In this document: positions 1 through 7,484 of the stretch, one piece after another
Layout: each line of letters opens with the position of its first letter
Position numbering within the stretch: the stretch's first letter is position 1
Source of the DNA: an uncultured Erwinia sp.
Lineage (GTDB): Bacteria; Pseudomonadota; Gammaproteobacteria; Enterobacterales; Enterobacteriaceae
Direction of reading: 5' to 3'
DNA: 64,000 nt
Assembly: GCA_946221915.1 (NCBI GenBank)
Contig: CAMIKG010000017.1
Coordinates: forward strand, 21,196-85,195
Position numbers and translations under genes: made by a program
The notes under the pieces: model-generated
What the model saw: the letters and a program-made list of their open reading frames with translations, nothing else
Databases searched by the model: none
What the model was told of the DNA's origin: nothing

Positions 1-533
1 AAGAGGTGAAAGCCGCGTTTGATGACGCCATCGCTGCCCGTGAAAACCGCGAGCAGTATGTGCGTGAAGCTGAAGCCTATGCGAATGAAGTTCAGCCGCG
101 TGCTAACGGTCAGGCGCAGCGTATTCTGGAAGAAGCGCGTGCTTACAAAGCGCGTGTGGTGCTGGAAGCGCAGGGTGAAGTGGAACGTTTCGCCAAACTG
201 TTGCCGGAATATAAAGCCGCGCCGCAGATTACCCGTGAACGTCTGTATATCGAAACCATGGAACGTGTGCTGAGCCATACCCGCAAAGTGCTGGTTAACG
301 ATAAAGGCAACAGCCTGATGGTGCTGCCGCTGGATCAGATCATGCGTGGCCAGACAGGTTCATCACAAAATAACAGTCAGGACAGCAGTAACAACAGCCT
401 GTTGCGCCTGCCGCCAGCGTCGAACAGTAATGATCGCGCCAGCAGCAGTTCGTCGTTCAGTCCGGATAACATCATGGATCAGCGCCGCGCCAATGCGCAG
501 CGCAACGATACCCAGCGCGAAGGGAGAGAGTAA
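1..533 (+). CDS. hflK: HflK, FtsH protease modulator (C-terminal part)
   Basis: Only the last 177 or so codons are present; the reading frame is open to the left window edge. HflK and HflC form a large membrane-anchored periplasmic cage around FtsH and modulate its degradation of membrane proteins and CII. The visible part is the C-terminal half of the prohibitin/SPFH region, including an alanine- and glutamate-rich helical stretch (ILEEARAYKA), followed by an Asn/Ser-rich low-complexity tail ending in DQRRANAQRN, as in E. coli HflK. The stop is 3 bases before the hflC start, so the two are translated from one message. The identification is firm; the N-terminal membrane segment lies outside the window. 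Confidence 0.97.
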   Translation, partial: EVKAAFDDAIAARENREQYVREAEAYANEVQPRANGQAQRILEEARAYKARVVLEAQGEVERFAKLLPEYKAAPQITRERLYIETMERVLSHTRKVLVNDKGNSLMVLPLDQIMRGQTGSSQNNSQDSSNNSLLRLPPASNSNDRASSSSSFSPDNIMDQRRANAQRNDTQREGRE

Positions 534-536
534 GCA

Positions 537-1541
537 ATGCGTAAGCCACTAATCGTTGGATTAATTGTTGTGCTGGTGGTGCTCTACGCGTCACTGTTCG
601 TGGTGCAGGAAGGCGAGCGCGGCATTGTGCTGCGTTTCGGCAAGGTTCTGCGCGATGATGAAAATAAACCGCAGGTCTTTGCGCCGGGTCTGCACTTTAA
701 GATCCCGTTCCTGGAGTCGGTGAAGACGCTGGATGCCCGTATTCAGACCATGGATAACCAGGCGGATCGCTTTGTTACCAAAGAGAAGAAAGACCTGATC
801 GTTGATTCCTACATCAAATGGCGTATCAGCGATTTCAGCCGCTACTACCTGGCAACCGGTGGTGGCGATGTGTCGCAGGCGGAAGTGCTGCTGAAACGTA
901 AGTTTAGCGACCGTCTGCGTTCTGAAATGGGTCGTCTGGATGTGAAAGATATCGTCACTGACTCACGTGGACGTCTGACTACCGACGTGCGTGATGCGCT
1001 GAACACCGGTAGCGCAGGCAGCGATGATGAGATCGCGACGCCGGCAGCGGATGATGCGATTGCATCCGTGGCGGCACGTGTTGAGCGTGAGACCAGCAGC
1101 AACGAACCGGCGATCAACCCGAACAGTATGGCGGCGTTGGGTATCCAGGTAGTTGACGTGCGGATCAAGCAGATCAATCTGCCGACCGAAGTCTCTGACG
1201 CGATCTTCAACCGTATGCGTGCTGAGCGTGAAGCTGTCGCCCGTAGCCAGCGTTCACAGGGCCAGGAAGAGGCGGAAAAACTGCGTGCCACCGCGGATTA
1301 CGAAGTGACCCGTACTCTGGCGGAAGCACAGCGTACCGCGCTGATCACCCGTGGTGAAGGCGATGCGGAAGCGGCAAAACTGTTTGCTAACGCATTCAGC
1401 CAGGACCCGGATTTCTATGCCTTTATCCGCAGCCTGCGTGCGTATGACAACAGCTTCGGTAACAACCAGGATGTAATGGTGCTGAGCCCGGACAGCGACT
1501 TCTTCCGCTTTATGAAGTCGCCATCGACCTCGACACGTTAA
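537..1541 (+). CDS. hflC: HflC, FtsH protease modulator
   Basis: Partner of HflK in the periplasmic HflKC complex that surrounds FtsH. The protein is 334 residues, the E. coli length. It starts with a single signal-anchor helix at about residues 4-22 (LIVGLIVVLVVLYASLFVV), followed by the SPFH/band-7 domain (QEGERGIVLRFGK near residue 24) and a long charged helix at about 220-275 (AEREAVARSQRSQGQEEAEK). The ATG lies 3 bases after the hflK stop, with the GGGAGAG at the end of hflK as ribosome binding site. A strong hairpin terminator follows at 1561, so this is the last gene of the hfl operon. Confidence 0.97.
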   Translation: MRKPLIVGLIVVLVVLYASLFVVQEGERGIVLRFGKVLRDDENKPQVFAPGLHFKIPFLESVKTLDARIQTMDNQADRFVTKEKKDLIVDSYIKWRISDFSRYYLATGGGDVSQAEVLLKRKFSDRLRSEMGRLDVKDIVTDSRGRLTTDVRDALNTGSAGSDDEIATPAADDAIASVAARVERETSSNEPAINPNSMAALGIQVVDVRIKQINLPTEVSDAIFNRMRAEREAVARSQRSQGQEEAEKLRATADYEVTRTLAEAQRTALITRGEGDAEAAKLFANAFSQDPDFYAFIRSLRAYDNSFGNNQDVMVLSPDSDFFRFMKSPSTSTR

Positions 1542-1560
1542 TTCATAACGATGTTATGCT

Positions 1561-1590
1561 AAAAGGCCGGAATGTTTTCCGGCCTTTTTT
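1561..1590 (+). terminator. Rho-independent terminator after hflC
   Basis: The stem AAAAGGCCGGAA / TTCCGGCCTTTT with a 4-base loop is followed by a run of T. It lies 20 bases after the hflC stop and 12 bases before the yjeT start, so it separates hflKC from yjeT or strongly lowers read-through. Confidence 0.9.
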
Positions 1591-1602
1591 ATTGGATAAT
1601 AT

Positions 1603-1800
1603 ATGAACTCGACGATTTTACTGGCCCTGGCGTTAGTGCTGGTGCTGGAAGGGCTTGGCCCGATGCTGTTACCGCGTGCCTGGCGTGGCATGATCCGCAC
1701 CATGAGCCAGTTGCCCGATCACCTGCTGCGCCGTTTCGGCGGCGGTCTGGTGGTAGCCGGCGTAGTGATTTATTACATGGTCAGCCGTCATCTGTCTTAA
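1603..1800 (+). CDS. yjeT: YjeT, small DUF2065 inner membrane protein
   Basis: A 65-residue protein of the DUF2065 family with two predicted membrane helices, about residues 3-22 (STILLALALVLVLEGLGPML) and 43-60 (FGGGLVVAGVVIYYMVS), joined by a basic loop (PRAWRGMIR). The length and the position between hflC and purA are the same as in E. coli. Function is unknown; the family co-occurs with hflKC across gammaproteobacteria. It starts right after the hflC terminator, so it may depend on read-through or on a promoter inside hflC. Confidence 0.93.
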   Translation: MNSTILLALALVLVLEGLGPMLLPRAWRGMIRTMSQLPDHLLRRFGGGLVVAGVVIYYMVSRHLS

Positions 1801-1822
1801 GTCACAGGTGGGCAAAAAAACT

Positions 1823-1838
1823 GCGCAAACGTGTGCTA
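1823..1838. promoter_or_regulatory. Candidate PurR operator before purA
   Basis: The sequence GCGCAAACGTGTGCTA matches 12 of 16 positions of the PurR palindrome ACGCAAACGTTTGCGT, including the whole GCAAACGT core. It sits just upstream of the putative purA -35 element. E. coli purA is repressed by PurR with purine co-repressors. Inferred from the motif and the position only. Confidence 0.6.
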
Positions 1839-1844
1839 AAAGTG

Positions 1845-1873
1845 CTGAAAGAGAGAAATGACGGTGGTAGAAT
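1845..1873 (+). promoter_or_regulatory. Candidate sigma-70 promoter of purA
   Basis: CTGAAA (1845-1850), a 17-base spacer and TAGAAT (1868-1873), the last preceded by TGG, which gives an extended -10 element. It would start transcription near 1880, about 25 bases before the purA ATG. The PurR-like site lies directly upstream. Confidence 0.5.
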
Positions 1874-1903
1874 CCATTTTTAAGCAATCGGTGATTTTGA
1901 AAA

Positions 1904-3202
1904 ATGGGTAAGAACGTCGTCGTACTGGGCACCCAATGGGGTGACGAAGGTAAAGGTAAGATTGTTGACCTGCTGACTGAACGCGCGAAATACGTTGTGC
2001 GTTACCAGGGTGGTCATAACGCTGGCCATACGCTAGTCATCAACGGTGAAAAAACCGTCCTCCACTTAATTCCATCTGGCATCCTGCGTGATAACGTCAC
2101 CAGCATCATCGGCAACGGTGTTGTACTGTCGCCTGCTGCACTGATGAAAGAGATGAAAGGCCTGGAAGAGCGTGGTATCCCGGTACGTGAACGTCTGCTG
2201 CTGTCTGAAGCTTGCCCGCTGATCCTGCAGTACCATGTGGCGCTGGACGTGGCGCGTGAAAAAGCACGCGGCGCGAAAGCTATCGGCACCACCGGTCGCG
2301 GCATTGGCCCGGCTTACGAAGATAAAGTTGCCCGTCGCGGTCTGCGCGTAGGCGACCTGTTTGATAAAGAAACCTTCGCCGCGAAGCTGAAAGAAGTGAT
2401 GGAATACCATAACTTCCAGCTGGTGAACTACTACAAAGAAGAAGCGGTTGATTACGATACGGTGCTGAATGATGTGATGGCGATTGCCGACATCCTGACC
2501 GGTATGGTGGTTGACGTTTCTGAACTGCTGGATGGCGCGCGTAAGCGTGGCGACCTGGTGATGTTCGAAGGCGCGCAGGGCACGCTGCTGGATATCGACC
2601 ATGGTACCTATCCGTATGTGACCTCTTCCAACACCACCGCAGGTGGCGTGGCGACCGGTTCCGGCCTGGGTCCACGTTACGTTGACTACGTGCTGGGCAT
2701 TGTTAAAGCCTACTCCACCCGCGTTGGCGCCGGTCCATTCCCGACCGAACTGTTCGACGATACCGGCGAGTTCCTGTGTGCTAAAGGCAACGAGTTTGGC
2801 GCCACCACTGGCCGTCGTCGTCGTACCGGCTGGCTGGATGCGGTTGCCGTGCGCCGTGCGGTGCAGATCAACTCCCTGTCTGGCTTCTGCATGACCAAAC
2901 TGGACGTGCTGGATGGTCTGGACGAAGTGAAGATTTGTGTCGCTTACCGCATGCCGGATGGACGCGAAGTGACTACCACGCCACTGGCGGCAGAAGGCTG
3001 GGAAGGTATTGAGCCGATCTACGAAAGCCTGCCAGGCTGGAAAGAAAATACCTTTGGCGTGAAGACTCTTGATGGCCTGCCACAGGCAGCGCGTGATTAC
3101 ATCAAGCGCGTTGAAGAAGTGACCGGTGTGCCGATTGATATTATTTCTACCGGCCCGGATCGCAGTGAAACGATGATTCTGCGCGACCCGTTTGACGCAT
3201 AA
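1904..3202 (+). CDS. purA: Adenylosuccinate synthetase PurA
   Basis: Catalyses the GTP-dependent joining of IMP and aspartate to adenylosuccinate, the first committed step from IMP to AMP, in the cytoplasm. It has 432 residues, the usual bacterial length. The family signatures are clear: the glycine-rich GTP loop GTQWGDEGKGK at residues 9-19 with the catalytic Asp, QGGHNAGHT near residue 34, GTTGRGIGPAYEDK near 127 and the C-terminal substrate loop with TGRRRRTGW near 303. The start is the ATG that gives MGKNVVVLGTQWGDEG, as in E. coli. Expressed alone between the promoter at 1845 and the terminator at 3214. Confidence 0.98.
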   Translation: MGKNVVVLGTQWGDEGKGKIVDLLTERAKYVVRYQGGHNAGHTLVINGEKTVLHLIPSGILRDNVTSIIGNGVVLSPAALMKEMKGLEERGIPVRERLLLSEACPLILQYHVALDVAREKARGAKAIGTTGRGIGPAYEDKVARRGLRVGDLFDKETFAAKLKEVMEYHNFQLVNYYKEEAVDYDTVLNDVMAIADILTGMVVDVSELLDGARKRGDLVMFEGAQGTLLDIDHGTYPYVTSSNTTAGGVATGSGLGPRYVDYVLGIVKAYSTRVGAGPFPTELFDDTGEFLCAKGNEFGATTGRRRRTGWLDAVAVRRAVQINSLSGFCMTKLDVLDGLDEVKICVAYRMPDGREVTTTPLAAEGWEGIEPIYESLPGWKENTFGVKTLDGLPQAARDYIKRVEEVTGVPIDIISTGPDRSETMILRDPFDA

Positions 3203-3213
3203 TCTCTCTACTC

Positions 3214-3236
3214 AGGCCGGACGATGTCCGGCCTTT
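3214..3236 (+). terminator. Terminator after purA
   Basis: The stem AGGCCGGAC / GTCCGGCCT with a GAT loop is followed by TT. It lies 11 bases after the purA stop. The T tract is short, but the 9 bp GC-rich stem is strong. Confidence 0.8.
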
Positions 3237-3380
3237 GTCTGCCTGCCGCTTCCTGCCTGTTTTCGCTCAGTCATCACCCTTTGCTTAAAAAATTGCCCTG
3301 AATACTACGGGCTGGTTTATCATCATCTAAAGAAATGCATCAGAGCGGATGATGCCCGTCGGTGATCCACTGAGGTACAT

Positions 3381-3827
3381 GTGCAGCTAACCAGTTTTAC
3401 AGATTACGGCCTGCGAGCGCTGATTTATATGGCGTCGCTTCCCGATGACAAAATGACCAGTATTACGGAAGTGAGTGAGATTTATAATGTCTCGCGTAAT
3501 CATATGGTTAAAATCATTAATCAGCTAAGCCGTAGTGGTTATGTCGCGGCGGTGCGCGGTAAAAACGGCGGTATCCGCCTCGGGAAACCCGCAGCCGAAA
3601 TCGTTATTGGTCAGGTTGTCCGTGATATGGAACCGCTGCAGTTAGTTAACTGCAATCATGAATTTTGTCACATCACCACCGCCTGCCGTCTGAAGCAGGC
3701 GCTATTCGACGCCGTGCAGTGTTTTCTGCGCGAACTGGACAAATACACCCTCGCAGACCTCGTGGAAGATAACCACCCGCTCTATAAATTACTGCTGACG
3801 GACCCGCCGTCACTCAGCAGTCGCTGA
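3381..3827 (+). CDS. nsrR: NsrR, nitric-oxide-sensing Rrf2 family repressor
   Basis: Iron-sulfur transcription repressor that senses nitric oxide and controls genes such as hmp. It is a 148-residue Rrf2 family protein with an N-terminal winged helix (SRNHMVKIINQLSRSGYV, residues 38-55) and the three cluster cysteines at Cys91, Cys96 and Cys102; Asp8, the fourth ligand in characterised NsrR, is also present. It starts with GTG, as the protein MQLTSFTDYGLRALIYMASLP requires, with TGAGG 5 bases upstream. The stop is 16 bases before rnr, so the two are probably cotranscribed, as in E. coli. The C-terminus is about 7 residues longer than the E. coli protein. Confidence 0.96.
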   Translation: MQLTSFTDYGLRALIYMASLPDDKMTSITEVSEIYNVSRNHMVKIINQLSRSGYVAAVRGKNGGIRLGKPAAEIVIGQVVRDMEPLQLVNCNHEFCHITTACRLKQALFDAVQCFLRELDKYTLADLVEDNHPLYKLLLTDPPSLSSR

Positions 3828-3843
3828 CACCGGAGGAACCGAA

Positions 3844-6390
3844 ATGTCACAAGATCCTTTTCAGGAAAGAGAAGCTGAAAAATACGAAAACCCGATTCCC
3901 AGCCGCGAATTCATTCTCGCGCACTTAGATAAACGCGAAAAACCGGCCAGCCGTGAAGAGCTGGCAAATGAGCTGGGGATCAGCGGAGAAGAACAACTGG
4001 AAGCCCTGCGCCGCCGTCTGCGCGCCATGGAGCGTGACGGACAGCTGGTATTTACCCGTCGTCAGTGTTACGCCCTGCCGGAGCGCCTTGACCTGTTGCG
4101 TGGCAAAGTGATTGGCCATCGCGACGGCTTTGGCTTCCTGCGCATTGAAGGCCAGAAAGACGATCTTTATCTCTCCGCTGAGCAGATGAAGATGTGTATG
4201 CATGGCGATGTGATCCTCGCCCAGGCCATGGGCGCCGATCGTAAAGGTCGTCGTGAAGCGCGCGTGGTACGCGTTGCGGAACCGCGTAACAGCCAGATCG
4301 TTGGCCGCTACTTTACCGAGTCTGGCGTTGGCTTTGTGGTGCCGGACGACAGCCGTCTGAGTTTTGATATTCTGATCCCGCCTGAATTTATTATGGGCGC
4401 GCGCATGGGATCGGTGGTGGTGGTTGAGCTGCAGCAGCGCCCGACGCGCCGCAGCAAAGCGATTGGCCATATCGTTGAGATCCTCGGCGATAATATGGGC
4501 ACTGGCCTCGCCGTGGAAATGGCGCTGCGCACCCACGATATCCCGTCTGGCTGGCCAGAGCAGGTGGAAGCGGAAATCGCTCATCTGAGCGAAGAAGTGC
4601 CGGAAGAAGCCAAAATCGGTCGCGTGGATCTGCGCGAGTTGCCGCTGGTGACTATCGATGGCGAAGATGCGCGCGACTTTGATGACGCCGTATATTGCGA
4701 GAAAAAACGCGGTGGCGGCTGGCGTTTGTGGGTCGCGATTGCTGATGTCAGCTACTACGTGCGTCCGGGCAGTGCGCTGGATACCGAAGCGGTTAACCGC
4801 GGGACCTCCGTCTACTTCCCGTCGCAGGTGGTGCCAATGCTGCCGGAAATCCTGTCCAATGGTCTGTGCTCGCTCAATCCGCAGGTGGATCGCCTGTGTA
4901 TGGTGTGCGAAATGACCATTTCTGCCCAGGGTAAACTCACCGGCTATAAACACTATGAAGCGGTGATGCGCTCCCATGCGCGTCTGACTTATACCAAGGT
5001 GTGGCATATTCTTGATGGCGAACAGGCGCTGCGTGAGCAGTACCATACGCAGGTGCCGCATCTGGAAGAGCTGTACAGCATGTACAAAGTGCTGGAACAG
5101 GCGCGTGCGCAGCGTGGCGGCATCTCGTTTGAAACCGAAGAGCCGAAATTTATTTTCAACGCCGAGCGCCGCATTGATCGTATCGAACATACCGTGCGTA
5201 ACGATGCGCATAAGCTGATCGAAGAGTGCATGATCCTCGCCAATATCGCCTCGGCGCGTTTTGTCGAGAAGCACAATGAGCCTGCATTGTTCCGCGACCA
5301 CGATCGTCCGAGCGACGACAGTATTACCGGCTTCCGTACGGTGCTGAATGAGCTGGGTCTGTCGCTGCCGGGTGGTGCGAAACCGCAGCCGCTGGACTAT
5401 GCAGAGTTGCTGGAGCAGATCGCCGATCGTCCGGATCATGAGATGCTGCAGACTATGTTACTGCGCTCAATGAAACAGGCGGTATACGATCCGGAAAACC
5501 GCGGTCACTTCGGCCTGGCGCTGGCGTCCTACGCCCACTTTACCTCGCCGATCCGCCGTTATCCCGATCTGCTGCTGCACCGTGCAATCAAGTATCTGCT
5601 TGCGCGCGAAGCGGGCACCCTGGTGGGCACCACCACGCCAACCGGTGGTTATCACTATGAAATGAATGAGATGCTGCAGCTGGGCCAGCACTGTTCGATG
5701 ACCGAACGCCGCGCGGATGAAGCGACGCGTGATGTCGCCGACTGGCTGAAGTGCGACTTTATGCAGGATCATGTGGGTGAAACCTTCACCGGTGTGATTG
5801 CCAGCGTCGCCGGATTCGGTTTCTTTGTACGTCTTATCGACCTGTTTATCGACGGTCTGGTGCATGTGTCCACCCTCGATAATGACTACTACCGTTTCGA
5901 TACGGTCGGTCAGCGTCTGATTGGTGAATCCAGCGGTCAGACCTATCGTCTGGGCGATACCGTGGAAGTGCGCGTGGAAGCGGTGCATATGGATGAGCGT
6001 AAGATTGACTTCGCATTAATCTCCAGCAGCCGTAAAGTGCGTGGCGCAGGCAAAACCGAGCGCGATCGCGCTAAAAATGGCGAAGCGAAAAACGCCGCTA
6101 AACGGCGCCAGATGCGTAAAGGGGTGAATTTCGAACCTGACAGCGCTTTCCGCACCGACAAGCCACATCCGGGCAAGGCGAAAAGCACCGGTAAAGCGAA
6201 AAAAGGCGGGAAAGCGCGCGGTGCTGCCCAGACAGCAGGCGATGTTGAGGTAAAAGCGCATAACGACACAAAGGTGAAAAGTGACGCTAAAGCGAAAAAA
6301 ACCAAAACACCGTCGGATAAAAGCCGTAAAATCGCCGCCGCCACCAAAGCGAAACGCGCGTCGAAAAAGAAAACTGCAGAGAACAGCTGA
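3844..6390 (+). CDS. rnr: Ribonuclease R
   Basis: 3'-5' exoribonuclease that degrades structured RNA and acts in mRNA decay and rRNA quality control. It has 848 residues, longer than the 813 of E. coli. Order: N-terminal helix-turn-helix (residues 10-75), cold-shock domains (DGFGFLRIEG near 95 and VGFVVPDD near 163), RNB catalytic domain with the metal-binding DGEDARDFDDAVY motif (residues 272-284), S1 domain (ETFTGVIASVAGFGFFVRL near 645) and a long Lys/Ala-rich tail from about residue 725. The basic tail explains most of the extra length. The start has GGAGG 7 bases upstream. Second gene of the nsrR-rnr-rlmB group. Confidence 0.97.
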   Translation: MSQDPFQEREAEKYENPIPSREFILAHLDKREKPASREELANELGISGEEQLEALRRRLRAMERDGQLVFTRRQCYALPERLDLLRGKVIGHRDGFGFLRIEGQKDDLYLSAEQMKMCMHGDVILAQAMGADRKGRREARVVRVAEPRNSQIVGRYFTESGVGFVVPDDSRLSFDILIPPEFIMGARMGSVVVVELQQRPTRRSKAIGHIVEILGDNMGTGLAVEMALRTHDIPSGWPEQVEAEIAHLSEEVPEEAKIGRVDLRELPLVTIDGEDARDFDDAVYCEKKRGGGWRLWVAIADVSYYVRPGSALDTEAVNRGTSVYFPSQVVPMLPEILSNGLCSLNPQVDRLCMVCEMTISAQGKLTGYKHYEAVMRSHARLTYTKVWHILDGEQALREQYHTQVPHLEELYSMYKVLEQARAQRGGISFETEEPKFIFNAERRIDRIEHTVRNDAHKLIEECMILANIASARFVEKHNEPALFRDHDRPSDDSITGFRTVLNELGLSLPGGAKPQPLDYAELLEQIADRPDHEMLQTMLLRSMKQAVYDPENRGHFGLALASYAHFTSPIRRYPDLLLHRAIKYLLAREAGTLVGTTTPTGGYHYEMNEMLQLGQHCSMTERRADEATRDVADWLKCDFMQDHVGETFTGVIASVAGFGFFVRLIDLFIDGLVHVSTLDNDYYRFDTVGQRLIGESSGQTYRLGDTVEVRVEAVHMDERKIDFALISSSRKVRGAGKTERDRAKNGEAKNAAKRRQMRKGVNFEPDSAFRTDKPHPGKAKSTGKAKKGGKARGAAQTAGDVEVKAHNDTKVKSDAKAKKTKTPSDKSRKIAAATKAKRASKKKTAENS

Positions 6391-6397
6391 CGGCTCG

Positions 6398-6415
6398 CCG
6401 GAGACCATTCTCCGG
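6398..6415 (+). other. Small hairpin after rnr
   Basis: CCGGAGA / TCTCCGG with a CCAT loop, 8 bases after the rnr stop. No T tract follows, so it is more likely an mRNA 3' stabilising or processing structure than a terminator. Confidence 0.5.
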
Positions 6416-6514
6416 TAGCACAGGGTGCGCGACAGCGCTTTTTCTTGCTGAAAGTAAGGAAGGGCGCTGAGCACTCTCTTTCTTCGTCAGGCGTGAAGCC
6501 GATTGCAGCACAGT

Positions 6515-6617
6515 CTCTTCCCCCGTAAGGCGGGGAAAAATCAGGAGGAGGGAACCAGCAACACTGTTGTCTCAGGTTCCCCCTCCCCAGCCCTCCCCCA
6601 TTTTATGGGGGAGGGGG
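6515..6617. repeat. GC-rich palindromic intergenic repeat, copy 1 (rnr-rlmB)
   Basis: About 103 bp with a CTCTTCCCCC...GGCGGGG hairpin at its left and a CCCTCCCCCATTTTATGGGG hairpin at its right. The same layout recurs at 16747, 36811 and 47490. It occupies most of the 257-base rnr-rlmB gap and ends 30 bases before the rlmB start. Confidence 0.85.
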
Positions 6618-6647
6618 TAACAATATATTGATTATTGAGTTAACGAC

Positions 6648-7385
6648 ATGAGTGAAATTGTTTTTGGTATCCACGCCGTGCAGGCGATGCTGGAGCGCGA
6701 TCCGCAGCGTTTTCAGGAAGTGTTTATTCTGAAAGGACGTGATGACCGCCGTCTGCAGCCGCTGGTGAAGGCGCTGGAAGCCCAGGGGATTGTCATTCAG
6801 CTGGCAAGCCGTCAGTGGCTGGACAGCAAAGTCGAAGGTGGCGTACACCAGGGTATCGTGGCGCACGTCAAGGGCGGCCGTCAGTATCAGGAAAACGATC
6901 TGCCGGATCTGCTCGCCAGCTTGGATCAACCTTTCCTGCTGATCCTCGATGGCGTCACCGATCCCCATAACCTTGGCGCCTGTCTGCGCAGTGCCGACGC
7001 CGCTGGCGTGCATGCGGTCATCGTGCCACGCGATCGTTCCGCTCAGCTGAACGCCACAGCGAAAAAAGTGGCCTGTGGCGCAGCGGAGAGTGTGCCGCTG
7101 ATCCGCGTCACTAACCTTGCGCGTACCATGCGTCTGTTGCAGGAATCCAATGTCTGGATCGTTGGCACCGCAGGCGAAGCCGATCACCATCTGTATCAGA
7201 GCAAAATGACCGGCCCAATGGCGCTGGTGATGGGTGCAGAAGGTGAAGGCATGCGCCGCCTGACGCGCGAGCACTGCGATGAGCTGATCAGCATTCCGAT
7301 GGCGGGCAGCGTATCGTCATTGAACGTGTCGGTCGCGACCGGCATTTGCCTGTTTGAAGCAGTACGTCAGCGCAGCAGCAAATAA
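6648..7385 (+). CDS. rlmB: RlmB, 23S rRNA (guanosine-2'-O-)-methyltransferase
   Basis: SPOUT-class methyltransferase that 2'-O-methylates G2251 of 23S rRNA (E. coli numbering). It has 245 residues against 243 in E. coli. The N-terminal substrate-binding domain (residues 1-75) is followed by the knotted SpoU domain with its three motifs: NLGACLRSADAAG near residue 109, VMGAEGEGMRRLT near 195 and IPMAGSVSSLNVSVA near 216. Downstream of nsrR-rnr on the same strand, separated here by a palindromic repeat that could uncouple its expression from rnr. Confidence 0.97.
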   Translation: MSEIVFGIHAVQAMLERDPQRFQEVFILKGRDDRRLQPLVKALEAQGIVIQLASRQWLDSKVEGGVHQGIVAHVKGGRQYQENDLPDLLASLDQPFLLILDGVTDPHNLGACLRSADAAGVHAVIVPRDRSAQLNATAKKVACGAAESVPLIRVTNLARTMRLLQESNVWIVGTAGEADHHLYQSKMTGPMALVMGAEGEGMRRLTREHCDELISIPMAGSVSSLNVSVATGICLFEAVRQRSSK

Positions 7386-7390
7386 TCATC

Positions 7391-7415
7391 TTCGGGGCGT
7401 GACCTGCGCCCCGAA
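7391..7415 (+). terminator. Hairpin after rlmB
   Basis: A 9 bp stem, TTCGGGGCG / CGCCCCGAA, loop TGACCTG, starts 5 bases after the rlmB stop and is followed by AATT. The T tract is weak, so read-through into aidB is possible. Confidence 0.6.
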
Positions 7416-7484
7416 AATTCCCGCCGTTTTCCCGCATATTTTCCCCCGCATCGCATACTTGTCAGTAACAACAGGGAGGCGAAT

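Noticed and set aside
3925..5439. Long open frame of 504 codons on the minus strand inside rnr
   Set aside because: Exactly antisense to a well-supported RNase R gene, with His/Gln/Arg-rich composition typical of a shadow frame and no family features.
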